From Bog-950 sp964615305 (GTDB lineage: Bacteria; Bacteroidota; Bacteroidia; Chitinophagales; LD1): a DNA stretch of 64,000 bases. The translations under genes and the position numbers were made by a program. The stretch spans positions 25,423-89,422 of the forward strand of contig CAZTNA010000012.1 of NCBI GenBank assembly GCA_964615305.1, read 5' to 3'. This document shows, piece by piece, positions 15,243 to 23,474 of this stretch (within the stretch, counting starts at the first letter, position 1; every line of letters starts with the position of its first letter). The notes below the pieces were generated by a model. It was not told the origin of the DNA. It searched no databases and was given only the letters and a program-made list of their open reading frames with translations.

Positions 15243-17378
15243 TCAGAAGAATTCAGAACGGTCGTCCGTAATATCCGCCAGTTTTTTCTGCACCTCTTGC
15301 GCCATGCGGGCCTTATTTTGCAGCTGCTGTTTTATCTGGAAAGCATACATGCTATAGTCAGTTTGCTTGGCTGGCTCCTGCACGTTTACAGATTGCACTA
15401 CAAAAACACCTGAAGCACCTTCTACCGGTTTCGACAATTTACCTTTGGCTGTACTAAATGCAGCAGCGGCTACATTTGGCTCGTACAACGAATTGAATGA
15501 AGGGTTAGCAAACGAAACTCTGTCTGCCTGAAAAACTCCTTTACCTACTTTTTCTCCCAATGCATCAATAGAAGCGGCACCGGCATCGGCCAGCTTCTTA
15601 GAAAGCATTTCGAATTTCTTTTGCTGAACCACAAACGGCTTAATAGCGTCTTTCACAGATTCTACATCCGGTGTTCCTTCTGCACGAACCTGTTCCAATA
15701 AAGCTACTACGTGTTTTTTGTCAACGGTAAAGATAGATGACACATCACCCTTCTTTGCTTTGAAAGCCCACTTTACTAATTCGCGGGCACTGCCCAAGCC
15801 CTGCACAGTGAAATCTTCCTTACGTACCGCTTCAATGTTTTTTGCGTTCAGTTTTTTACCTGCCTCCTTAAATTTCGCTTCGCTTTGATTGTCGGCAGCA
15901 AAGGTGGTAGCATTACCGTAAATATTTCTCTCCGTTTCAGGGCTTGGAATAATTTCCTTGCTCAGGTAACTCATCTGCACAGCGGGTTTGTTGGCTTTAT
16001 CTTCCACTACCTGCACAAGGTGTATGGCGTTTTCTGCCTGCACCGGCACTCGGTAAATTTTTCCTTTCACAGCACGGTAAAAAATCAAATCGTTGTATGC
16101 TTTTTCTTTTTCGCCTTGCTTTACCCAGCCAATATCGCCACCGCGCATTTTGCTCATTGGGTCATCAGAAAACTGAACAGCCGCCAAGCCAAAATCCTGT
16201 TTCAATGTGTCAACTAATTTCATGATGCTGTCCACCAGTTTAAATTTAACGGCAGCAGCTTCCTGAGTGGTTACACCTTCGAAAGAAATTTTGATGTCGC
16301 GCACATGCACTGAATCAGAAATGTTTTTGCGCGCGCTGATTTTTGCCAGCTTAAACGATTTACCATCTAAATAAGGACCAACTATTGAACCTACAGGCAA
16401 AGCGAAGAATGAATCTTTTACAGAAGCAAAGATTTTGTCTTTATCGAAAAACGCTTCATCGAAAGGTGTTTCAGAAAACAGCTTTACAAAAACCGAATCT
16501 TCTGATGGAGTAGTTCCTTTGGCAAACTCGGCACGTTTGTCTTCCAAATCCTGAATGGTTCTTGCAGAATCAGCAGCAGAAGCAGCAATATCGAAAGTTA
16601 CATACGATAGCTTACGCGTTTCTTCAATCTGTTTAAACTTAGCTGCGTTTTCGTTCAGGTATTTCTTGAAATCTTCGTCAGTAGTTTTTACGTCTGAATC
16701 GTTGATATCGCTGTAAGGTAATTGCACATATTTAAAATCTACGGTGCGGCTTTGGTCGTTGTAAGTCATTTCACCCAACCAAGATGGCGCATAAAAACCT
16801 TTGCTGATAAGGTTGTTGTATTTCGATTGAAACTGGTTTTGCTTCAACAATGTTTCGAAACGCAGCCACTGCTTACGCACTGTGCCGGGCTCCACGCCTT
16901 GTGGGTCCTGATCTAAGCGCTGCAAATACAATTTTACCTGTGCCGGGTCAAACTGACCGGTTTGAGGGTTTTTAAACTGCTGGTCGTTGCGGATATACTG
17001 TGAAGCATTTTCTCCGGTTACCAGTTCGTTCATTTCTTCGGGTGTTACACCAATACCCAACTTTGCATAGAGCTTATTGAAGATGATGTCGTTCACCATT
17101 TCGTCCCAGGTTTGGGTGCGCAGGTAGTTGCGTTGGTCATCGCCCATGGGCTGACCGCGCATCTGATCTTCGGCATTCTTTAAATTCTCTTCGTATTTTT
17201 TGGTGAAGTCGTTGTACGAAATTTTTTCCCCGTTTACTTTTCCTACATCTTCTTTACGCCCCCTCAACATGCTTCCTTGCGAGTTGGTAGCATCCATTAT
17301 CAGGAACCCTACTATTGAAAGACCAATTAAAAATATCAGCAAGCCCGAACGCTGACGAATTTTACCTATTACTGCCAT
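15243..17378 (-). CDS. PpiD/SurA-like peptidyl-prolyl isomerase
   Basis: A 711-residue periplasmic foldase. A single N-terminal membrane anchor (LLIFLIGLSIVGFLIMDA) is followed by the SurA N-like chaperone domain with VGKVNGEKISYNDFTKKYEE and WDEMVNDIIFNKLY, and by two parvulin-like segments, the first near residues 340-460 with HVRDIKISF and GGDIGWVKQGE. The family helps outer membrane proteins fold on leaving the Sec machine. The overall length and order match Bacteroidota PpiD homologues. It is a single gene, with its own terminator, and its leader carries a tandem 14-bp repeat. Confidence 0.93.
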   Translation of the reverse strand: MAVIGKIRQRSGLLIFLIGLSIVGFLIMDATNSQGSMLRGRKEDVGKVNGEKISYNDFTKKYEENLKNAEDQMRGQPMGDDQRNYLRTQTWDEMVNDIIFNKLYAKLGIGVTPEEMNELVTGENASQYIRNDQQFKNPQTGQFDPAQVKLYLQRLDQDPQGVEPGTVRKQWLRFETLLKQNQFQSKYNNLISKGFYAPSWLGEMTYNDQSRTVDFKYVQLPYSDINDSDVKTTDEDFKKYLNENAAKFKQIEETRKLSYVTFDIAASAADSARTIQDLEDKRAEFAKGTTPSEDSVFVKLFSETPFDEAFFDKDKIFASVKDSFFALPVGSIVGPYLDGKSFKLAKISARKNISDSVHVRDIKISFEGVTTQEAAAVKFKLVDSIMKLVDTLKQDFGLAAVQFSDDPMSKMRGGDIGWVKQGEKEKAYNDLIFYRAVKGKIYRVPVQAENAIHLVQVVEDKANKPAVQMSYLSKEIIPSPETERNIYGNATTFAADNQSEAKFKEAGKKLNAKNIEAVRKEDFTVQGLGSARELVKWAFKAKKGDVSSIFTVDKKHVVALLEQVRAEGTPDVESVKDAIKPFVVQQKKFEMLSKKLADAGAASIDALGEKVGKGVFQADRVSFANPSFNSLYEPNVAAAAFSTAKGKLSKPVEGASGVFVVQSVNVQEPAKQTDYSMYAFQIKQQLQNKARMAQEVQKKLADITDDRSEFF

Positions 17379-17382
17379 TGAA

Positions 17383-17417
17383 TTTAGATATTAGATTTTA
17401 GACATTAGATTTTAGAT
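17383..17417. repeat. Tandem 14-bp repeat in the leader of the PpiD-like gene
   Basis: ATTAGATTTTAGAC (17390-17403) is followed by ATTAGATTTTAGAT (17404-17417), with a partial third unit before. It begins 5 bases from the start codon of the PpiD-like gene, on the 5' side of it. Confidence 0.75.
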
Positions 17418-17687
17418 GAAATACACCTACCCTTTTTCGAGGGGACGGCAAATAAAAGCGAAAATGTGGAAAAAGGAAACGCGGGTTTTGATAGGGAGAA
17501 GGCCTGTTTACCGCACCGGTTCTTTTTGCATTTTCAACAATGGCTTAGCTTTGAGGCCTAAGACCTTTGCTTATTTGAAAGTTAGAAGTATCTGCCTGGC
17601 TGTGTTATGGAGATATGCGCTGCGGTAACACTTCGAACAGAGGGGCAAGCACAAGCAACAATACTGCGCTTGGTTTGTGCTGAACTG

Positions 17688-17717
17688 CCGCAGGGTCCCG
17701 AGGCGGAGACCCTGCGG
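17688..17717. repeat. REP-like palindrome
   Basis: CCGCAGGGTC and GACCCTGCGG form a perfect 10-bp stem around CCGAGGCGGA. It is GC-rich compared with its surroundings and has the look of an interspersed palindromic repeat; no second copy is seen in this window. Confidence 0.55.
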
Positions 17718-17768
17718 GGACGAAAGTAAGAGACCTCGGATTATTGGAGAGTTCTATTGTTTTGGTTA

Positions 17769-17795
17769 CAAAAAAGCCCCTCGCTATGTAGGGCT
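17769..17795 (-). terminator. Terminator of the RND efflux operon
   Basis: On the minus strand AGCCC and GGGCT pair around TACATAGCGAG, followed by TTTTTTG. It lies 31 bases after the TolC gene and ends the adaptor-pump-TolC operon. Confidence 0.7.
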
Positions 17796-17825
17796 GTTTT
17801 TTATGTGCCGCCAAAGTATGCCGAC

Positions 17826-19151
17826 TTACTTCACCAACTCGCCCTGTATTTTCAACAGTTCTGTCTCCGCCACTTTAGCGACATAGCGGGCGTTCACCAA
17901 ACGGGTTTGGGCATTTACAAAGCTTATTTGCGCTTCGCGAAGTTCAATAGCGGTTGACTGTGCCAGGCGGAAACGCTCCAGCGCTATCTTTTGATTCTCT
18001 TCTGCCAGTTGAATGTTTTCTTCTTCCAGTTTCAACTGCTCTTTGGCCAGTGTAAAATCTTTCAGCGCTTTGTATTGGGCGGTTTTGGTGGCGAACCTCA
18101 CTTTCTCGGCAGTAAACTGTGCGCTGGTAATTTGTATAGCGGCAATTTTGTTTTGGCGAAGCGTGTTAAGCCCGTTAAACAGCGGGATGTTTAAACTGAA
18201 TCCCGCATTCAATCCATAGGTTTGGTTAAACAGCGAAAACCCTGCGGTGCTCTGGCTGCGGTTGTAGTTGTAGCCCACATTGCCCGCCAGCCGCGGCAAA
18301 AACTGCGAGAACACTTCTTTCTTTTCGAATCGGGCTACTTCTATGTTTTTCATGGCTGCCTGCAACTGAAAATTCTTTTCAATATCGGCAGTGGCGGTGT
18401 TGTCTTTAAACGGAATAGAATCAGTAACGGTAAAATCTGTTTCGGCATTACGCGCCAGCAGGTTGTTTAAATCTGCCTTGCGCTGCTCGGTGGCTTTGCG
18501 CTGTAAAAGCAAATTGCTTTTCTGCTCATTCAAATCAACCTTGGCTTGTAGCAAATCAACCTTACTTGATGAGCCCACCTGAAATTTCATGTCCGCCAAC
18601 TTGGTTCTTTCTTCCGAAATTTTGATGGCTTCTTCAATTGCCTTCTGTTGTTGCTTCGCACTTACCACATCGTAATAAGCGTTCAGCACATTGGCTACGG
18701 TAGTTTGAATTTCATCTTTCAATTGCAGTTCGCCTATTTGTTCCAGGCGTTTCAGTTTGCCCTTAGTGGCAAACATTTTTAAGCCATCGAACAAAGTCCA
18801 GTTCAGTGCCACACCCGCGCTAATGTTGTTGCCCGTTACATTATTGCGGTTTATTTCTGTGCCGTTGGTAAATTGTTGGTTAAGATTGTTGAGCGTAAAG
18901 TTATCGCCTACGGTAGCATTGATAGTAGGCAGCATACCCGCGTTGCCCACTGTGTTATTGCGATGGGCAATCTCCGCTTCGTTTTTTGCAAGCAGAATAT
19001 CGAAGTTGTTTTTCAGCGCTAACTCCACGGCCTGTTCTGCTGTGAGCATCTCTTGCGCATAAAGGTTTGCTGGCGATAACACCAACAAAGGAAGTAAAAG
19101 GGCTACTGTCATGCCGAGGAACGAGGCATCTTGTATTTTTCTATTCAGCAT
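17826..19151 (-). CDS. TolC family outer membrane efflux protein
   Basis: A 441-residue outer membrane channel that completes the RND efflux pump. It has a signal sequence ending at NLYAQ near residue 32 and two repeats of the OEP fold, starting LTAEQAVELALKNNFDI; the second repeat starts near residue 245 and has NIPLFNGLNTLRQNKIA. The first Met overlaps the pump gene by 11 bases. An internal Met at 19112 would give a signal peptide without its basic start, so the long form is preferred. Family length is normal. Confidence 0.92.
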   Translation of the reverse strand: MLNRKIQDASFLGMTVALLLPLLVLSPANLYAQEMLTAEQAVELALKNNFDILLAKNEAEIAHRNNTVGNAGMLPTINATVGDNFTLNNLNQQFTNGTEINRNNVTGNNISAGVALNWTLFDGLKMFATKGKLKRLEQIGELQLKDEIQTTVANVLNAYYDVVSAKQQQKAIEEAIKISEERTKLADMKFQVGSSSKVDLLQAKVDLNEQKSNLLLQRKATEQRKADLNNLLARNAETDFTVTDSIPFKDNTATADIEKNFQLQAAMKNIEVARFEKKEVFSQFLPRLAGNVGYNYNRSQSTAGFSLFNQTYGLNAGFSLNIPLFNGLNTLRQNKIAAIQITSAQFTAEKVRFATKTAQYKALKDFTLAKEQLKLEEENIQLAEENQKIALERFRLAQSTAIELREAQISFVNAQTRLVNARYVAKVAETELLKIQGELVK

Positions 19152-22100
19152 TTTTCTTGGTTCTACTCATATATGAATACATAGCCGGAATTACATACAG
19201 CGTAAGAATGAGCGAAAACATAATTCCACCGATGATGACAATACCCAACGAAACACGGCTACCCGCACCGGCTCCTAATGCCAGTGCAATAGGCAATGCT
19301 CCCAACGATGTGGCAATACTTGTCATTAAAATTGGACGAAGGCGAAGTGCCGCTGCATCTACTACTGCATGTAATTTTTCCTTTCCTTCTTTTCGTTGAT
19401 GGTTGGCAAACTCTACAATCAGAATTCCGTTTTTAGTTACTAGCCCAATCAGCATGATAATTCCGATTTGCGAAAAGATGTTGATGGTTTGGTTAAACAT
19501 CCACAAACTGAGGAGTGCGCCAGCAAACGCCAGCGGCACAGTTACCATAATTACAAACGGGTCAACAAAACTTTCAAACTGTGCAGCCAACACCAGGTAA
19601 ATAAGTACAAGCGCCAGTATAAGCGCAAACCAAATGTTCGATGAACTTTCTTTGAAATCGCGCGAAGCGCCTGTAAGAGCGGTGTTGAACGAATCGTCTA
19701 AAACCTTAGCAGCAATTTCTTCCATAGCTGCTACACCATCGCCAATGGTTTTTCCGGGAGCAAGGCCTGCAGAAACAGTGGCACTCTTGTAACGGTCGAA
19801 ATGGTAAAGCTGTGGCGGATTACTTTGCTCGGTAATAGTTACCAGGTTGTCTAACTGAATTAACTCACCTTTGTTGTTGCGCACATAAAATGTATTAAGG
19901 TCAATAGGTTCATCGCGGTTTTCTCTGTCCACCTGTCCTATTACCTGATATTGTTTCCCGTTTTTAATAAAGTATCCCAGTCTTCTTCCGCTTAATGCTA
20001 GCTGCAGCGTGGTAGAAATATCGAGTACGCTTATGCCCATTTCGTTGGCTTTTAGCCTATCTATTTCTATTTGTAATTCAGGTTTATTGAATTTTAAATT
20101 CACATCTACCCCTTGAAACGTTGGGTGCTTGTTAGCCTCTTCCAAAAATTTCGGAAGGCGATCGCGTATTTTTTCGAAGTTCAGGTTTTGGATAACAAAC
20201 TGTACCGGCAACCCAAAACGCGCAGCACCACCCGTAGAAATTGTTTGATCTTGAATGGCAAATACTTTACCTTCGTTAAACCTTGCTGCATTTTTACCTA
20301 CGTACTGAGCTATGTCGTTTTGAGAACGAGTTCGTTCACCCGGCTCGCTAAGTCTAACTCTAACAAAGCCGGTGTTTGCTGCGCCACTACCCGAAAAGCC
20401 GGGCGAAGTTACGCTCAACACAATTTTAGCTTCAGGTATAGAATCCATAGCAAACCCTATCAGCTTATCCATATAGCTGTTCATGTAGTCAAACGAGGTA
20501 CCTTCCGGTGCGCTTACACTTAAACGAAATGCACCACGATCTTCGAGAGGCGCTAATTCGCTTTGTAGATTTTTACCAATTACAAAAAACATTACCACGC
20601 ATATAACCAGAATAGGAAATGCCAGCCACCTGCGCTTCATAAACGTTTCAAGTGATTGTCGGTACCCTTCATCAAGCGCAGTAAAGTATGGTTCGGTTTT
20701 TTCGTAGAACCAGCTGTGCTTGTGTTTGTTTTTGGTAAGCAAAACGTTTAGCACCGGAGTAAGAGTAAGCGATACAAATGCTGAAATTAATACCGCCCCC
20801 GCCAGCACTACCCCAAACTCGCGGAATAAGCTACCTACAAAACCTTCGAGGAAAATGATAGGAAGAAAAACCACGGCCAGAGTAATGCTGGTAGCAATAA
20901 CGGCAAAGAAAATTTCGTTGCTGCCCTCTAAAGCTGCGCGATGTTTGTCGAATCCGGCCTCTAATTTTTTGAAAATATTTTCTGTAACAACAATACCATC
21001 GTCCACTACCAGACCGGTGGCCAAGACTATGGCTAACAAGGTAAGCACATTGATTGTAAAGCCCGCCATGTACATAATAAAGAACGAGCCTATAAGTGAA
21101 ACCGGAATATCAATAAGCGGACGAATAGCAATAAGCCAATCGCGGAAGAACAGGTAAATAATGATTACTACAAGCAAAAACGCTATGCCGATGGTTTCGG
21201 CTACTTCGGTTATTGAGCGTTTAATAAAAATGGTTTGGTCAAGCGCAATATCAAGCTTAATGTCATCAGGCACTTCTTTTTTAATTTCATCGTAGCGCTT
21301 GTAAAATTCGTTGGCTATTTCTACATAGTTACTGCCAGGCTGCGGTGTAATAGCCAAGGCAACCATAGGTATGCCACTTTCTTTCAAAACGGTTTCCTCG
21401 TTTTCGGGCCCAAGCACTATTTCGGCCACATCGCGTAGTCGTATAATTTGGTTGTTACCACTTTTTATTATCAGGTTTTCGAAGTCCTCTTCGGTAGCCA
21501 GCCGGCCGAAAGTTTTTACTGTTAGCTCCGTATTGTTGCCATATACTTTACCGGCAGGCAACTCTACATTTTCTTTGTTGAGTGCATTTTGAATATCGGT
21601 AAACGAAAGCGAATGGGCCGCCAGTTTCATCGGATCAACCCACAGACGCATGGCGAATTTTTTTTCGCCCCAAATCTGCACACCGCTAACTCCCGGTATG
21701 GTTTGCAGTTTTTCCTGCAGTACGTTTGTAGCAAAATCGCTTACTTCTAAGTGATTGCGTGTGCTGCTTTGCACGGTCATAGAAATAATAGCATCGCTGT
21801 TAGCATCGCTCTTAGAAACTACCGGTGGCGCATCTATATCTTGCGGTAAACTGCGAATGGCCTGCGACACTTTGTCGCGCACATCGTTAGCTGCCGCTTC
21901 GAGGTTTGAGCTCAGGTTAAACTCTACTGTAATAACCGATGAGCCCTGGTTGCTGCTCGATGAAATGGTGCGTATGCCTTCTACTCCATTAATAGCTTTT
22001 TCGAGTGGCTCGGTAATTTGTGATTCAATTACATCGGCATTGGCACCGGTGTAGTTGGTGCGAACGGTTATTACAGGGGGGTCAATGCTGGGGTATTCGC

Positions 22101-22203
22101 GCACACCTAAAAACTTAAAGCCGATGGCACCGAACAACACAATGATGATGTTCATGACTATGGCAAGAACCGGACGCGATAAACTGATACTGGGTAAACT
22201 CAT
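19141..22203 (-). CDS. RND efflux transporter permease (AcrB/HAE1 type)
   Basis: A 1020-residue inner membrane proton-driven pump. It starts with PSISLSRPVLAIVMNIIIVL (TM1), has a large periplasmic loop, then the TM4 pair of acidic residues in ATGLVVDDGIVVTENI, which carry protons, and a second half with the same order, ending in the TM11-TM12 region GIMLIGLVTKNGILIVEF. The size and order match hydrophobe/amphiphile efflux pumps. The gene lies between the adaptor and the TolC gene, with which it overlaps. The substrates are not readable from sequence. Confidence 0.96.
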   Translation of the reverse strand: MSLPSISLSRPVLAIVMNIIIVLFGAIGFKFLGVREYPSIDPPVITVRTNYTGANADVIESQITEPLEKAINGVEGIRTISSSSNQGSSVITVEFNLSSNLEAAANDVRDKVSQAIRSLPQDIDAPPVVSKSDANSDAIISMTVQSSTRNHLEVSDFATNVLQEKLQTIPGVSGVQIWGEKKFAMRLWVDPMKLAAHSLSFTDIQNALNKENVELPAGKVYGNNTELTVKTFGRLATEEDFENLIIKSGNNQIIRLRDVAEIVLGPENEETVLKESGIPMVALAITPQPGSNYVEIANEFYKRYDEIKKEVPDDIKLDIALDQTIFIKRSITEVAETIGIAFLLVVIIIYLFFRDWLIAIRPLIDIPVSLIGSFFIMYMAGFTINVLTLLAIVLATGLVVDDGIVVTENIFKKLEAGFDKHRAALEGSNEIFFAVIATSITLAVVFLPIIFLEGFVGSLFREFGVVLAGAVLISAFVSLTLTPVLNVLLTKNKHKHSWFYEKTEPYFTALDEGYRQSLETFMKRRWLAFPILVICVVMFFVIGKNLQSELAPLEDRGAFRLSVSAPEGTSFDYMNSYMDKLIGFAMDSIPEAKIVLSVTSPGFSGSGAANTGFVRVRLSEPGERTRSQNDIAQYVGKNAARFNEGKVFAIQDQTISTGGAARFGLPVQFVIQNLNFEKIRDRLPKFLEEANKHPTFQGVDVNLKFNKPELQIEIDRLKANEMGISVLDISTTLQLALSGRRLGYFIKNGKQYQVIGQVDRENRDEPIDLNTFYVRNNKGELIQLDNLVTITEQSNPPQLYHFDRYKSATVSAGLAPGKTIGDGVAAMEEIAAKVLDDSFNTALTGASRDFKESSSNIWFALILALVLIYLVLAAQFESFVDPFVIMVTVPLAFAGALLSLWMFNQTINIFSQIGIIMLIGLVTKNGILIVEFANHQRKEGKEKLHAVVDAAALRLRPILMTSIATSLGALPIALALGAGAGSRVSLGIVIIGGIMFSLILTLYVIPAMYSYMSRTKKNAE

Positions 22204-22216
22204 TTTTATACAACGG

Positions 22217-22255
22217 AACGCTGATTACACTGATTGAGCTGATTAGTGCTGATTT
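22217..22255. repeat. Short CTGATT tandem-like repeat
   Basis: Imperfect units around GCTGATTA, ACTGATTGA, GCTGATTAGT and GCTGATTTT follow each other in the 100-base gap between the adaptor and pump genes. Such CTGATT strings are simple-sequence repeats; the effect on the operon, if any, is unknown. Confidence 0.5.
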
Positions 22256-22303
22256 TAAATCCGTTTTGCCTGCCTAATCTGCGACATCTGCGCTCTTAAT
22301 TTT

Positions 22304-23371
22304 TTATTCTATCACCTTCACAATTTTCACTCCTGCATTGGGTTTTACGTACATTAATGCAGTAGCCACAATGGTATCGCCCGGCTGTATGCCATTTATA
22401 ACCTGTATATAGCTTTCGTTACGCACTCCGGTTTCTACGATTCTAAAATCTGCTTTGCCATCTTTTACTACTATAAGTTTTTTGTTGCGTGCTTCGGGTA
22501 TTATGCATTGTGTAGGTACCATTAGTGCTCCTTTTATGCTCTTTAATCCTAAATCTATTTTGGCAAATGAGCCCGGAAATAATCTAGTGGCTGCATTATT
22601 AACTAAAGCACGAACCTTAATGCTTCGCGATGCTTCATCTACTTTGGGTTCAATAGCAAAAACTTTTCCGCTGAACTTTTCGGTTGAACCATCTACCGTA
22701 AACTTTACCACATCGCCTTTGTGCAGGTTAGAAAAGTATTTCTCGGGTAGTGTAAAATCTACTTTTAGAGGGTCTATTTGTTGAAGAGTGGCTATGTTGG
22801 TAGCTGCAGACACATAAGCACCAATGCTTACATTTTTTAAACCTACCACACCGTTGAACGGTGCACGAATTTCGGTTTTAGTAATTTGTGCCTGTGTAAA
22901 TTCAATGTCGGCTTTTATGCTGTTAAGTTGTGTAAGTGCATTGTCGTACTCCTGCTGCCCTACTCCATTTATACTTAGCAACTGTTTTAAGCGCACTTCG
23001 GTTTTTTCGGCAGTTTCTTTTTGTGCGTTTTGCTTTTTTAGCGTGGCTTGCAGGTCGGCATCGAAAAGTTTTGCGAGCAAAGTGCCTTTAGCTACTGCGC
23101 TGCCTTCATTCAAATTAAGTTCGGTAATTTTTCCGGAGGTTTCGGGGTGTAGTTCTATTTGTTCGTTGGCCAACAGGGTTCCGGAAGCTACTATTCCGTT
23201 TTCAAGATTTTGGGGTTTCGTTATAAATCCGCTGACTGAAACATCTTTCGGGGGGCCGCCTTTACCCGCTGCCGGAGTAGTTGCTTCTTTAGGATGTAAA
23301 ACCTTGTTATAAACAATAACACCCACTACAAGTAAAACTATGGCGAGTATAAACCAGGTGAATTTTGACAT
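22304..23371 (-). CDS. RND efflux periplasmic adaptor subunit
   Basis: A 355-residue membrane fusion protein linking the pump to TolC. It has an N-terminal anchor (FTWFILAIVLLVVGVIVY), a barrel-sandwich half motif (NGIVASGTLLANEQIELHPE), an alpha-hairpin with ADLQATLKKQNAQKETAEKT, and the second half of the sandwich (EIRAPFNGVVGLKNVSIG), then the beta-barrel domain. This is the HlyD/AcrA order. It is the first gene of the operon on the minus strand, 100 bases ahead of the pump gene. A perfect palindrome lies 35 bases upstream of its start. Confidence 0.94.
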   Translation of the reverse strand: MSKFTWFILAIVLLVVGVIVYNKVLHPKEATTPAAGKGGPPKDVSVSGFITKPQNLENGIVASGTLLANEQIELHPETSGKITELNLNEGSAVAKGTLLAKLFDADLQATLKKQNAQKETAEKTEVRLKQLLSINGVGQQEYDNALTQLNSIKADIEFTQAQITKTEIRAPFNGVVGLKNVSIGAYVSAATNIATLQQIDPLKVDFTLPEKYFSNLHKGDVVKFTVDGSTEKFSGKVFAIEPKVDEASRSIKVRALVNNAATRLFPGSFAKIDLGLKSIKGALMVPTQCIIPEARNKKLIVVKDGKADFRIVETGVRNESYIQVINGIQPGDTIVATALMYVKPNAGVKIVKVIE

Positions 23372-23405
23372 GCGGGCGACTGTTAAACTACAAAAATGAA
23401 AAACT

Positions 23406-23419
23406 GTTGTACCTACAAC
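23406..23419. promoter_or_regulatory. Operator-like palindrome upstream of the efflux operon
   Basis: GTTGTACCTACAAC is a perfect 6-bp inverted repeat around CC, 35 bases before the adaptor start. TetR-type efflux repressors use similar sites. No regulator gene is next to it. Confidence 0.45.
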
Positions 23420-23474
23420 TTTTTCCTTTCTCTGTTTTACAAAATTTTAGCTAATTTTTTTTGTGCCCATACTC

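Larger units (their letters stand above)
17418..17825. other. Intergenic region of about 400 bases without a gene
   Basis: No convincing gene is present. Open frames of 60-70 codons on both strands have no family, no signal peptide and no conserved look. The region holds a strong palindrome at 17688-17717 and the terminator hairpin at 17769-17795. GCACAA and TTGTGC flanks around 17648-17680 could add to a folded RNA, but I see no known RNA family. Confidence 0.6.

Noticed and set aside
17416..17814. Open frames of about 70 codons in the gap before the TolC gene, both strands
   Set aside because: No family, no signal peptide and no conserved composition; overlap with palindromes.
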